Source: an uncultured Acidobacteriota bacterium (lineage in GTDB: Bacteria; Acidobacteriota; Terriglobia; Bryobacterales; Bryobacteraceae). From it: a stretch of DNA of 40,490 bases. The stretch covers positions 1 through 40,490 of the forward strand of contig CADECY010000087.1 in assembly GCA_902825945.1 (NCBI GenBank), written 5' to 3'. The notes under the pieces are model-generated. The model was not told where the DNA came from. It worked only from the letters and a program-made list of their open reading frames with translations, and made no database searches. Every line of letters starts with the position of its first letter. The first letter of the stretch is position 1. The position numbers and the translations under genes are program-made. Positions 15,789-25,067 of this stretch are shown one piece after another.

Positions 15789-18700
15789 ATGAACCGCTTG
15801 CCGGTTGTATTCCTATTGGCGGCCGCGACCGCTTTTTCACAGAACGCCCCCCGGATCGATTCGATCAGCCCGAACACCGTGGCGGCGGGATCGCCGAGTC
15901 TGACGCTCACCATCGACGGATCGGGCTTCACCGCCGATACTCAGGTGTTCTGGCGCTGGGGAACGCTCTTTCCGTCGGCATTGCCCTCGACAGTGATCTC
16001 GCCGAATCGCATCTCGGCGACCGTGAACGCGAACCTGCTGACAACGCCCGGCGATGTTGCCATCGCGGTTCGGCGATCGAGCGATGCGGCGGCGTCGAAC
16101 AGTGTCACCTTTTCCGTGACGAGTGGGTTCGCGATCCAAACCTCGTGTCCGCTGCCCGATGCGGTGCTGGGTACGATCTACTCGCAGACTTTCGCGGCGC
16201 AAGGCGGAACCGCCCCGTACACGTGGTCGCTGTTCTAGGGCGCGCTGCCCTCTGGCCACGGGCTCTCCACCACCGGTGACGTTTCGGGAACGCCCACCGC
16301 TCTCGGCCAGTTCAGCTTCGGCATCAACGTACGCGATTCGGCCGGACAAAGCATCAACTCCATCTGTTCGATCCGCGTGACGGAGACGCCGGAAGCATCG
16401 AACCTCGCGATTACATCGCTCACGCCCACGGGCGCCGTCGCCGGATCGGGCGATACAACCGTCGAGATTCGCGGCGTCGGTTTCGTAACCGGAGCGGTCG
16501 CGGTATGGTCCTCATCGCCGACACAGCAGACCGATCTTGCCACGACCTTCCTCAACCCTTCGCAAATCACCGCTGTCGTGCCCGCCACGTTGCTCGCGGG
16601 CCAGGGGACGTTCGGTATCTCGGTCCGGCAGACGAATCTTACGCGCCAGGTGTTCTCGAATACGCAGCCATTCACCGTCGCGGGTCCATTGCAGATGACC
16701 ACGACGTGTCCGCTCTCCGACGGCGCGATCGATACGGATTTCATTCAGCGGTTGGTCGCCAACGGCGGATTCTCTCCCTATCAATTTTCGACATCGGCAG
16801 GCAATCTCCCCACCGGACTGCGCCTGACCGGTGACACGTTGTCCGGCCGGCCCGCCGAAGCCGGAGCATACAACTTCACGCTCACAGTCACCGACAGCCG
16901 GGGCAACACGATCTCTCGCGGATGTTCGATGCGCGTGCTCGGTCCGTTGACGGTGTCGCCCACGGAGATCAACGTCGTGGCGCCGAGCGGCGCACTTCCC
17001 GTGCTCGTGGATCTGAGCCTGGTGACCGCCGCTCCGGGCGCGAACGTCACACCGGTGATCACCACGCAATCCGGTGTCAACTGGATTCGTGCCACGATGG
17101 TTCCGGGGCGCACGCCCGCGCTCGCACGGCTGACGATCGATCCGGGAGTGCTCGCCCCGGGCGTTTTCCGTGGCACCGTGACCATCAATACGGACGGCGC
17201 CACCAACCGGTTCGTCACGGTTCCCGTAACGTTCACCGTGAGCGCGGCCGAGATCACGCAGTTGACGGCGCTGCCCGCCGCTCTACGATTCGCCGCGTCG
17301 CGCGACTTCCGCTCGCCCGCTGCACAGGGAATCCTCGTGACGAACACGGTGAACGTGCCGCTGTCTTTCACGGCCACCGCGGGAGCCTCGTGGCTCGCGG
17401 TCTCGCCCTCGAACGGTGTCGCAACCGCGAGCGCTCCGGCGCGCCTGATCGTGCGGGCTTCGCCGGGCGATCTCGGTCCGGGTACCTACCGGTCGGAAGT
17501 TGCGATCGTTTCAGGCGCGGTCCGGACTACCGTCCCGGTGATGCTCGTCATCGGCGCGAGTCCCGAAGTGCTGACGGTGTCGAAGAACGGACTGACGTTT
17601 GCCGCCTCGCAGGGTGGACCTTCGCCCACCGCCCGGCAGATCCACGTGCGGCCCGGTGCCAACGATTTTTTCTGGGAACCTCAGTTGCCGCAGGAGGCGA
17701 ACGCTCCCCGGTGGTCCGCCGATCCACCGGCCAACGCGGCACGCCCGGGCCAGATCACGCAGTCGAACATCGTGCCCGACACGTCGAATCTCGACGCCGG
17801 ATTCTATCCTGGCGAAATCCGCGTGTCGGCACCTTCGGCCGGAAACTCCACGCGGTTCGTCTCGGCGAATGTCGTGGTGTTGCCGCCGTCTTTCGTCCCG
17901 CCGCCCGAGCCAAGCGCCGGCGCGATCATGCTGGTGACCAACGCCGGAGTCAACCCCGCGCCGCAGCGGATTCAGTTCCGGAACCTTTCGCGAGCGCAGA
18001 TGGCGATCGACGTGCAATTGATCGGCGACGCGCAAGTCTTCACGCTGAACGCCGATGCGCCGCGGCAGGTTCCGCCAGGTGAAACTCGCGTGATCGAGAT
18101 CGGATCCAACGCCGCTTCGCTCGCGCCGGGACTCTACCGCGCGAGCCTCACCGTGCAAGGCTCGGGCAGCGCGACGGTGCAACTCATCGACATCGTGCTC
18201 ACCGTGGTCTCGCCGCTCTTGTGCAGGCCGAACCGATTCGAGATCCTGCCGCTCTCGTTGCCCGCGAACTTCTCGGTGACCGGCGGGTTGGCGGCGGATG
18301 TCGAGGTCGCGGTGCGCGACAACTGCGGAAATCCGTTGCCCGCTTCCGGCGCCGTGACCGTGACCGCGAATACGCGGCCCTGGGGACTGGTCTCGCTCGT
18401 CAACACGGGTGAGGACAGATGGTCCGGGTCGTGGCTCGTGACGCAGACAAGCACGGGCCCGGTGCAGCTTTCGATCCACGCCGCGGACGGCAACATCGCC
18501 TCGACCCAAACCATCGTGGGCTCGATCACCGCGAATCCGAATCAGCCCGTGCTGCTTCCGGATGCGATCGTGAGCGTCGCCAGTTTCGCGCAGACTCCGG
18601 TCGCGCCCGGCGGAGCCGTAGCCGCGTTCGGCACCGGACTCGCCACCAGCACCACCGCGGTTTCGCCGCCGCTGCAGGTCCGGCTCGGCGGGTCGCAGAT

Positions 18701-19211
18701 GCTGATCGGCGATCGCGAAACCGCGTTCTACGCCACGTCTCCCACCCAACTCAACGTGCAGCTTCCCTACAACCTGCCGCTGAATGTGATCGAGCAGGCG
18801 GCGGTCCGCGTGGGCTCGCGCATCAGCAATCGCGTGGATCTCGCTACCTCTGCCGCGCAACCCGCGATCTTCGTCGTGACAGGAGAATCGGGTGCCGTTC
18901 CCAACGCGGCGAATCCGGTGCTCGGGGGTCAGCGCGTCACGATCCTCTGCGAAGGGCTCGGCGCGGTGAACGCGACCGTGGATCTCGGATTCCCGGCCCC
19001 ATCGCCCGCCGCCGAGACGCTCGCCGCGCCATCGGTCACGATCGGCGGCAGGCAGGCCCGAGTGATTTCGTCCACGCTCGTGCCGGCCCTCGCCGGAGTC
19101 TATCAGGTGGAAGCCATTGTTCCGGAAGGCATCGTTGCCGGTGATGACGTTCCACTCGTGGTCACCTCGACCGGACTGGCGAGCAACACCTCTCGGATCG
19201 CCGTGAGGTAG
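15789..19211 (+). pseudogene. Large secreted Ig-like protein with Solibacter C-terminal domain, interrupted by one in-frame TAG
   Basis: One frame of 1140 codons runs from ATG 15789 to 19211, broken only by TAG at 16236-16238. The first part (149 aa) has a signal peptide and an IPT/TIG-like domain (PRIDSISPNTVAAGSP). After the stop the same frame continues GALPSGHGLSTTGDVSGTP, completing a putative Ig domain. A second IPT plus Ig-like module follows (about 16395-16950). Both modules carry matching cysteine pairs (SCPL..SICSI and TCPL..GCSM). BACON-like repeats follow (NWIRATMVPG, SWLAVSPSNG). The last 215 residues match the Solibacter uncharacterised C-terminal domain (SVASFAQTPVAPGGAV; AGVYQVEAIVP). 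It would be exported. It may be a recent pseudogene, an error, or read through. Confidence 0.85.
16236..16238 (+). other. In-frame amber codon inside the Ig-like protein gene
   Basis: The codons read TGG TCG CTG TTC TAG GGC GCG CTG. The following 46 codons before the next in-frame GTG (16377) are open and clearly homologous to Ig-like domains (GDVSGTP.., FGINVRDSAGQ). One C-to-T change from CAG (Gln) would explain it. No SECIS-like or PylT-type signal is visible. Confidence 0.9.
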
Positions 19212-19231
19212 AGCCTTTCCCGCCTCGCCGG

Positions 19232-19237
19232 TATAAT
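19232..19237 (+). promoter_or_regulatory. Perfect TATAAT -10 box just before the PQQ dehydrogenase start
   Basis: TATAAT at 19232-19237 lies 10 nt before ATG 19248. If used, transcription would begin near 19244 and the mRNA would be nearly leaderless. No good -35 box is seen at the expected distance. Confidence 0.4.
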
Positions 19238-19247
19238 CGTGCGAGGC

Positions 19248-21542
19248 ATGTCGAAAGTAATCCTTGGCACGTTCGCGGCGCTCCTGACCATCTCCGCGCA
19301 GGACGCCCGCGAACTCTTCTCCCGCCATTGCACCGTTTGCCATGGCAACGGATTCGGAACCGAACGCGGTCCGAACCTCGCCAGCCGGCGCGTGCGATCA
19401 CAATCGGTCGAAACATTGCGTAACGTGATTCGCGTGGGCGTGCCCGCTCTCGGCATGCCCGCGTTCAATCTGCCCGCGGCGGAACTCGACGCGCTCACCG
19501 GGTTCGTGCGCTCGCTCGGTGCCTCCGCATCCGAGTCATCCGTAGCCGGAGATCGTGCCGCCGGTGAACAGTTCTTCTTCGGCAAGGGCAACTGCGCGAA
19601 GTGCCACATGGTGATGGGGCGCGGAACCGCCGCCGCGCCGGACCTCTCTTCGATCGGCCGCGAAATGACGCTGCCGGAACTCGACGATGCCGTGCGGAAT
19701 CCTTCCGCGAAGGTGAAAGCCGGCTACACCATCGCGAACGTGAAGCTGCGCGATGGCCGCTCGCTGCGCGGCTTTGCGCGCAACCGGAACCGCTACAACG
19801 CGCAGATCCAGAGTTTCGACGGACGCTTCCACTTGCTGAGCTCCGGAGAGATCGCCGAGATCAAGGAGGAAGGCGGAAGCTCGATGCCCGCGCCCGCGTG
19901 TTCGGCTGCCGAGTGCCGCGACGTGATCGCGTACCTCGCGTCGCTCACGGGCGTGGAGGCGGGCAAGTCCGCCGCGGTTTTGCAAAGCGAAGGCGGGATT
20001 CCGTTCGCGCGCGTGGCCGCGCCAAAGCCCGGCGATTGGCCCAGCTATCACGGTAATCCGAGTGGTAATCGGCACAGTCCGCTGACGCAGATCTCCACCG
20101 CGAACGTGAAGAGCCTCGCACTGCAGTGGGTCTTTCCGGTCAATCATTTCGTCATGGAAGTGACGCCGCTCGCGGTGGATGGCGTGCTCTACTTCTCTGG
20201 ACCGAATCAGGTGTTCGCAGTCGATGGCCGCTCGGGCCGCACGATCTGGCACTATCAACGCGCGCGCGGCGACGGTGTGCGCGGCGATCCGGCCAAGGGC
20301 ACCAATCGCGGACTCGCGGTGCTCGGCGATCGCGTCTTCATGGTGACCGACAACGCACGCCTGCTCGCGCTCCATCGAGTCACAGGCCAAGTGCTATGGG
20401 AGTCGAATCTCATCGCAGGGCTCACCAACAAGAACTACGGCAACACTTCGGCTCCGCTGGTGGTAGGTCCGGATCTGATCGTGGCGGGAATCGCGGGCGG
20501 CGATCTCGGCATGCGCGGCTTTCTGGATGCCTACAAGGCTTCGACCGGTGAACGCGTCTGGCGGTTCTGGACGGTGCCCGCTCCGGGCGAGCCGCTCTCG
20601 GAAACCTGGAAAGGCACTGCGCTCGAGAAGTTCGGGGGTGGTGGCGGAACGTGGATGACGGGCACGTTTGACCCGGAGTCGAACACCGTATTCTGGGGCG
20701 TCGGCAATCCCTATCCGGCGCTCAACGGAGACGAGCGCAAGGGTGACAATCTCTATTCCGATTCCGTGCTCGCGATCGACGCGCCCACGGGAAAGCTGAA
20801 ATGGTACTACCAGTTCACGCCACACGACCTGTGGGATTGGGACGGCGGCCAAACGCCGCTGCTCGTGAACCACAAGTTCAAGGGGCGCGATCGCAAGCTG
20901 CTGTTGAACGCGAATCGCAACGGTTTCTTCTATGTCTTCGATCGCACCAACGGCGAACTGCTGCTGGCCGAGAAGTTCTCCGATCGCGTGAGCTGGGCGA
21001 GCCGCATCGGCAAGGACGGGCGCCCGGTTCTCGAACAAGGGATCGAGCCGGCGCGCGACGGAACGAAGGTCTGCCCGAACATTCTCGGCGCGGCGAACTG
21101 GCCGTCGGTGGCGGTGAATCCAGCGACGGGCTGGTTCTATGTCCAGTCCCGCGACGCGTGTGGAATCTACATGAAGGAAGGCGGCTGGAGTCCGAGGCCG
21201 ATTCCGCTCGAACCCGGGCGCGCGGTGCTGCGCGCGCTCGACATCGAGACGGGCAAGCGCGCGTGGGAGATGCCGCAGATCGGGCCCGCGGATAGCTGGG
21301 GCGGCGTGCTCTCGACCGCCGGTGGACTCATCTTCTTCGGCGAAGACAGCGGCGTGCTCGCCGCGGCGGATGCCAAGACCGGCCAGGATCTTTGGCATAT
21401 CCAGACCAACGCATCGACAGCGCTGGGCGATGGACATAGCTGGCGCGCGTCGCCAATGACCTACATGGCGGGCGGGAAGCAGTATGTCGCGGTTGCGGCG
21501 GGTCCGAACATTCTCGCGTTCGGGTTGCCCGACTCGCGGTAG
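19248..21542 (+). CDS. Diheme cytochrome c-PQQ-dependent dehydrogenase fusion
   Basis: This 764-residue periplasmic quinohemoprotein has a signal peptide (to about residue 17). Two cytochrome c modules follow: CTVCH (28-32, with likely ligand Met in GMPAF near 70) and CAKCH (116-120). An eight-bladed PQQ beta-propeller runs from about residue 262 (GDWPSYHGNPSGNRHSPLTQI) to the end (TPHDLWDWDGGQTP; WPSVAVNPATGWFYV). It would oxidise an alcohol or related substrate and pass electrons through its own hemes. Position 419, in GGDLGMRGF, is Asp where classical methanol-dehydrogenase-like enzymes have Glu; this may be normal for the subfamily. ATG 19248 is preferred to GTG 19239 because the signal peptide and the -10 box fit it. 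A decayed copy of its 3' end lies at 24588-25004. Confidence 0.93.
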   Translation: MSKVILGTFAALLTISAQDARELFSRHCTVCHGNGFGTERGPNLASRRVRSQSVETLRNVIRVGVPALGMPAFNLPAAELDALTGFVRSLGASASESSVAGDRAAGEQFFFGKGNCAKCHMVMGRGTAAAPDLSSIGREMTLPELDDAVRNPSAKVKAGYTIANVKLRDGRSLRGFARNRNRYNAQIQSFDGRFHLLSSGEIAEIKEEGGSSMPAPACSAAECRDVIAYLASLTGVEAGKSAAVLQSEGGIPFARVAAPKPGDWPSYHGNPSGNRHSPLTQISTANVKSLALQWVFPVNHFVMEVTPLAVDGVLYFSGPNQVFAVDGRSGRTIWHYQRARGDGVRGDPAKGTNRGLAVLGDRVFMVTDNARLLALHRVTGQVLWESNLIAGLTNKNYGNTSAPLVVGPDLIVAGIAGGDLGMRGFLDAYKASTGERVWRFWTVPAPGEPLSETWKGTALEKFGGGGGTWMTGTFDPESNTVFWGVGNPYPALNGDERKGDNLYSDSVLAIDAPTGKLKWYYQFTPHDLWDWDGGQTPLLVNHKFKGRDRKLLLNANRNGFFYVFDRTNGELLLAEKFSDRVSWASRIGKDGRPVLEQGIEPARDGTKVCPNILGAANWPSVAVNPATGWFYVQSRDACGIYMKEGGWSPRPIPLEPGRAVLRALDIETGKRAWEMPQIGPADSWGGVLSTAGGLIFFGEDSGVLAAADAKTGQDLWHIQTNASTALGDGHSWRASPMTYMAGGKQYVAVAAGPNILAFGLPDSR

Positions 21543-21577
21543 CGCTTTTCGGAAAGGCCCGAGCCGCCCCAAGCCTC

Positions 21578-23026
21578 TCACTCGACTCGGACCGAACGGA
21601 TCGCCAAGCGCGACTGTGCTCCTTCGTACCGCGCATAGAATCCCCACGAACCCGCTTGGCGGATCGGAACCCGTTGTTCGCCGGCGCGGAGCGGCGTGAC
21701 GTTTCCCGCACTGGGAGAGTCGCCGAAATAGATACCGGTGGCGTTGTCGGCCGGACCCGGGCTGGTCACCACGATCGTGCCTGCTGCCGGGAGCGGCATC
21801 CGGCTGATCAGCCGCGTGGCGCCATCGGATGCCGAACCGGAAACGAGCGTCACTCGTCCCGGTTCGATGCGAATGGCGCCGGTCGGTGCCGGCGACTCCT
21901 CCCATCGGCCGGAAGGCGCCGATTCGAGCAGCCAGCCTTCGCCGAAGCTCGCCTGCACGATCGGGCCGTGCTCCTTGCCGTCGTGAATCCCTTGAAAGTG
22001 ATTCATCGCGAGCAGAATGGTCCGGTCGAGTTCGATCAGTCCGTGGTTGGAAAGCTGCCGGTCGCGGGAGGTAGTCTCGACCGTCCTGCGCCACGGCCAA
22101 GTCTTGCCATCGTCGCGCGACATCGCGACCGTCATCGGATAGCGGGGCGTCTGCTTGCCCGCCGAGAGTCCATTGCCGTTCCAGGCGAACAGAATCGCGC
22201 CGCTGCGCAATCGCAGCAGAATGCCGGTGGATTCGGGTCCGGCGAACGGACTCGGCTGTGCCGCGGACCACGTCCTCCCCGCGTCGCGCGACCGGCTTTC
22301 GTATTGGAAGCCAGCTTTGGTCCGCATCAGGCAGTAGAGTTCCCCGTTTGACAACTCGACAACCGACGGCTCCATCGCGCCACGCTCGCATTCCACGTGG
22401 ATCTCGCCGCCGCGCGTCCACCTCTCTCCACCGTCGCGCGAGATCATCATCGCCGATACGTAGTGATTCGGGCGAATCTTCGGACGCGAGTAGCATACAG
22501 GCAGCACGATTGCGCCGTCGCGCAACCGGATGGGATTCGACATCACCGAACTCACCACCACCTCGCCGAACGGAATCTCCGAGGGCTCGCTCCAGGTCTT
22601 GCCTCCATCGCGCGAGCGCCGCAGGATCAGGTCGAACCGGTTGCGGGCGTCGCCGGAGTTGTGGAAGAGCAGCAGCGAGCCATCGCCAGGCGCGTGAATC
22701 GCGGGATTCAGCACGCTCTCACCCGCGCGGCTCCCGGCAATCGGCCGGGGATCGCTCCATCGCAGGCCGTCTGCTGATTCCGAGATCCAGATGCGATTGG
22801 TATTCGAAACTTCGGAACCCCCGGTGGAACACCAGACCATGATCACGGTTCCGCCGGGCAGGCGTGCGTGCTTGACTGCCCAGTTCCCCGTGCGTTCGGG
22901 AGTGGATGCGACAATCTCGCGCATGTCGAAGATGTTCTTGGATCCGAACTCTTCGAAGATAGGGTTCGACTGGGCGGACGCCGCGGCGCTGGCGGCGGCG
23001 CTCAACCAGCAGCGGCGTGTCAACAC
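21578..23026 (-). CDS. Tat-exported sialidase-like (BNR repeat) protein
   Basis: This 482-residue protein starts at GTG 23026 with the Tat-like leader TRRCWLSAAASAAASAQ. The six-bladed sialidase propeller is shown by Asp-box motifs SRDGGKTW, SRDGGERW, SRDAGRTW and SRDDGKTW, by SNPIRLRDGAIVLPV, and by EPSVVELSNGELYCLMRT, which carries the usual catalytic-region Glu. The last 110 residues form an extra beta-rich region. Many environmental relatives are annotated exo-alpha-sialidase (GH33), but substrates vary, so true sialidase activity is unproven. It acts in the periplasm or outside the cell. It is convergent with the PQQ dehydrogenase gene, with 35 bp between stops. Confidence 0.9.
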   Translation of the reverse strand: MLTRRCWLSAAASAAASAQSNPIFEEFGSKNIFDMREIVASTPERTGNWAVKHARLPGGTVIMVWCSTGGSEVSNTNRIWISESADGLRWSDPRPIAGSRAGESVLNPAIHAPGDGSLLLFHNSGDARNRFDLILRRSRDGGKTWSEPSEIPFGEVVVSSVMSNPIRLRDGAIVLPVCYSRPKIRPNHYVSAMMISRDGGERWTRGGEIHVECERGAMEPSVVELSNGELYCLMRTKAGFQYESRSRDAGRTWSAAQPSPFAGPESTGILLRLRSGAILFAWNGNGLSAGKQTPRYPMTVAMSRDDGKTWPWRRTVETTSRDRQLSNHGLIELDRTILLAMNHFQGIHDGKEHGPIVQASFGEGWLLESAPSGRWEESPAPTGAIRIEPGRVTLVSGSASDGATRLISRMPLPAAGTIVVTSPGPADNATGIYFGDSPSAGNVTPLRAGEQRVPIRQAGSWGFYARYEGAQSRLAIRSVRVE

Positions 23027-23112
23027 CTTCGTAGGCTATCAAACGTCAAAGAAGTGATCCCGGCCAGGCGATTTGTCGCGTACGATGTGTCGGAAATCCC
23101 GAGAGGTACATC

Positions 23113-23442
23113 TTGCCCACCCGCAGACCGGTTCCGGGCAGTCCCGGCCATACGCTCATTCCCGAAGCCGGATGGGAAAATGTCGGCGTTACGCTCCGGC
23201 TGTCTCCAAGGGGAGTTGCAGATAGTCCAAGGCGTCTTCAACGACCTGAAGGATGGAACCATCGCGGGAGATCTCGGTATCTCTCCCCATACGGTCAAGA
23301 CCTACTTTCAGCGCCCCTACGCCAAGCTCCGGGTGGGCAGCGGTCGCAATTGATTGTCTGCGTCATGGCGGTGTATCTGGCCGCGGAACCGCCGAAACAC
23401 GCCGCGACGGGTGGGCACCCGACAGACCAAGACCCGGCTTGA
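23113..23442 (+). pseudogene. Short LuxR-type regulator with two compensating frameshifts
   Basis: The frame from TTG 23113 (GAGG 8 nt upstream) gives the N-terminus MPTRRPVPG..VTLRLSPR. At the G-run 23210-23213 the homologous frame jumps to ELQIVQGVFNDLKDGTIAG, then LGISPHTVKTYFQ and YAKLRVG, a LuxR-type helix-turn-helix. Near 23339-23341 it returns to the first frame (RSQLIVCVMAVYL) and ends at 23442. A one-base insertion followed by a one-base loss thus puts exactly the DNA-binding helix out of frame. Joined, the product would be about 110 residues, the size of short stand-alone LuxR proteins seen in Solibacter relatives. Sequencing error is an alternative to decay. Confidence 0.75.
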
Positions 23443-23581
23443 AGCGGCGGGCGGTTACTCGCATAGTGATGATATCCGGCAAGCCGGATGCACTTAGCCG
23501 GACAGCGCACAGCCCTCGCGGAGGAGCAGCAGCGCCAATGGCGGAGGAACCAGCTGGGACCGGGCGCCGTCGCGAGAACCA

Positions 23582-24543
23582 TTGTGCGCGTCTTCGCTGG
23601 AGGGATTCACTTTACAACGAAAACACTACACTCTTGTCCTGCTGTCGCTCGGCGTACTCGGTTCGGGCGCGGCCACTCTGGCCGCCGGTCCGCTACAACA
23701 ATGGGCTTCGGGCGCGGCGGGCACGATCGGGTCGGCCACCACACGCGTACCCCTGGGCGCGGCGGGGTCACTGTCGGCCTATACCGAATCGCCGCCGCAG
23801 ACCAACGGCGCGACAGCGCACCGCCCGAACGGCGTCGCCGCGCCGATCCCCTTTGCCGGACCGGAGACGGTGGAACGGTGGTGGCCCGCCGCCGCCCTCA
23901 CCTTCAACCCCGTTCAGCAGAGCGGCAACTTCGCCAAGCCACCCAGCACGATTGCCAGTTTGACGAGCAGTTCAAATGGATGGAACTGGATTCTCGGCGC
24001 CACCAACACTCTTGCCGAGGCGTTTCTCGTCGTCCGGCGTACGCATAGGCTCGCGACCCCTGGGACTTCCCTGCCGGCACGGTCGATCTGGCGATCAATA
24101 TCGGCATCGAAGGTCTCCATGCGTTTGGCGATGGTTCGTTCGCGGGCCTGAACTTCTTTCTCGGCTCGACGATCAGCGGCCTCGAAGACATCTTCCGGCT
24201 CAATGTGGTGATTGCGACCGGCAGCTCGCCGCAAGTCCATTTTCAGTCAAATCCGGGCCTCGGCTTGTCCGATGCGGCCATTCGCAGTCTTGTCCTGGCG
24301 AATCTCGTCGAGGGCTCGAGCGGCGCCTGGTCTCTCCGTGACCCGCTCCAGCTGACGCTGCTACTTGCCAGCCCCACCTCATTTTCGATCTCCTTCGGCG
24401 ACCAGGCCTACGCCTTCGCGGATCCGGTGCCCGAGCCAGGAACGGTTTGGCTCATGGCGACTGGCCTGTTGCTCCTGGGCACGTTGGCGCGCTGCAGCGG
24501 CAAGGGGATCGCGACAGCCGTCCACACGGTTCGCGCGAGGTGA
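23582..24543 (+). pseudogene. PEP-CTERM surface protein gene with one frameshift
   Basis: The upstream frame (from about 23582, hydrophobic signal-like segment HYTLVLLSLGVLGSGAA) runs to LAEAFLVVRRTHRLA near 24053. The homologous sequence then continues in another frame from 24061 (WDFPAGTVDLAINIGIEG, LNFFLGSTISGLEDIF) to the stop at 24543. The end is a PEP-CTERM tail: PVPEPGTVWL, a hydrophobic helix, then a short basic stretch. PEP-CTERM proteins are exported and processed by an exosortase. The switch sits at the C-run 24057-24060 and fits loss of one base. No convincing start codon with a Shine-Dalgarno is visible, so the 5' end is uncertain. Confidence 0.75.
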
Positions 24544-24587
24544 TGGGAATCATCTGGGCGCACCCTCGGCGCAGCTTTTCGATCCGT

Positions 24588-25004
24588 GCGCGCGACGGAA
24601 CGAAGGTCTGCCCGAACATTCTCGGGGCGGCGAGCTCGCCGTCGGTGGCGGCGAATCCAGCGGCGGGCTGGTTCAATTCAACGCCCAGTCCCGCGATTCG
24701 TGCGGAATCCGCGGGAAGGACGCGGCTGGAGTCCGAGGCCGATTCCGCACGAACCTGGGTGCGAGGTTGCTGCGCGCGCTCGACATCGAGACGGGCAAGC
24801 GCGCGTGGGAGTGGTCGCGGATCGAGCCTGCGGATAGCTGGGACGGCGTTCTCGCCGCGGCGGCCAAGTGCGGCCAGGATCTTGGGCATTGCCAGACCAA
24901 CGCATCGACAGCTGGAGATGAACGTGGGTGGCGGGCGGTTCGGAGCATGTCGCGGTTGCAGCGGGTCCGAACCTTCTCGCGTTCGGGCTGCCGGTTCACG
25001 GTAG
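24588..25004 (+). pseudogene. Degraded duplicate of the 3' end of the PQQ dehydrogenase gene
   Basis: The sequence follows 21051-21542 step by step: GCGCGCGACGGAACGAAGGT, then GTCTGCCCGAACATTCTCGG, GCTGCGCGCGCTCGACATCG, GCCAGACCAACGCATCGACA and a TAG at 25002-25004 matching the stop at 21540-21542. Many substitutions and several deletions have destroyed the frame. One 48-bp deletion falls exactly between two copies of GCGGCGTGCTC present in the intact gene at 21301-21311 and 21349-21359. Nothing upstream of 24588 matches the rest of the dehydrogenase. It is either the tail of a lost paralogue or a partial duplication. Confidence 0.88.
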
Positions 25005-25067
25005 GCGCATTGCCGAAAGCCGCATGGTGTCCGGGTCCTTGACTCGGCCCGCGGTAAAGTCGAAGGG

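Noticed and set aside
16236..16238. Pyrrolysine at the TAG codon
   Set aside because: Pyrrolysine use is restricted to methylamine methyltransferases and a few lineages; an Ig-like surface protein in this type of bacterium is not a candidate.
17511..19343. Minus-strand open frame of 610 codons
   Set aside because: Antisense to the Ig-like protein gene, composition extreme in Arg/His/Gly, no domain.
20394..22496. Minus-strand open frame of 700 codons
   Set aside because: Spans two convergent real genes in the wrong frame and looks random.
25039..25060. Promoter TTGACT/TAAAGT before the RraA-like gene
   Set aside because: The spacing is only 10 nt, too short for a functional -35/-10 pair.
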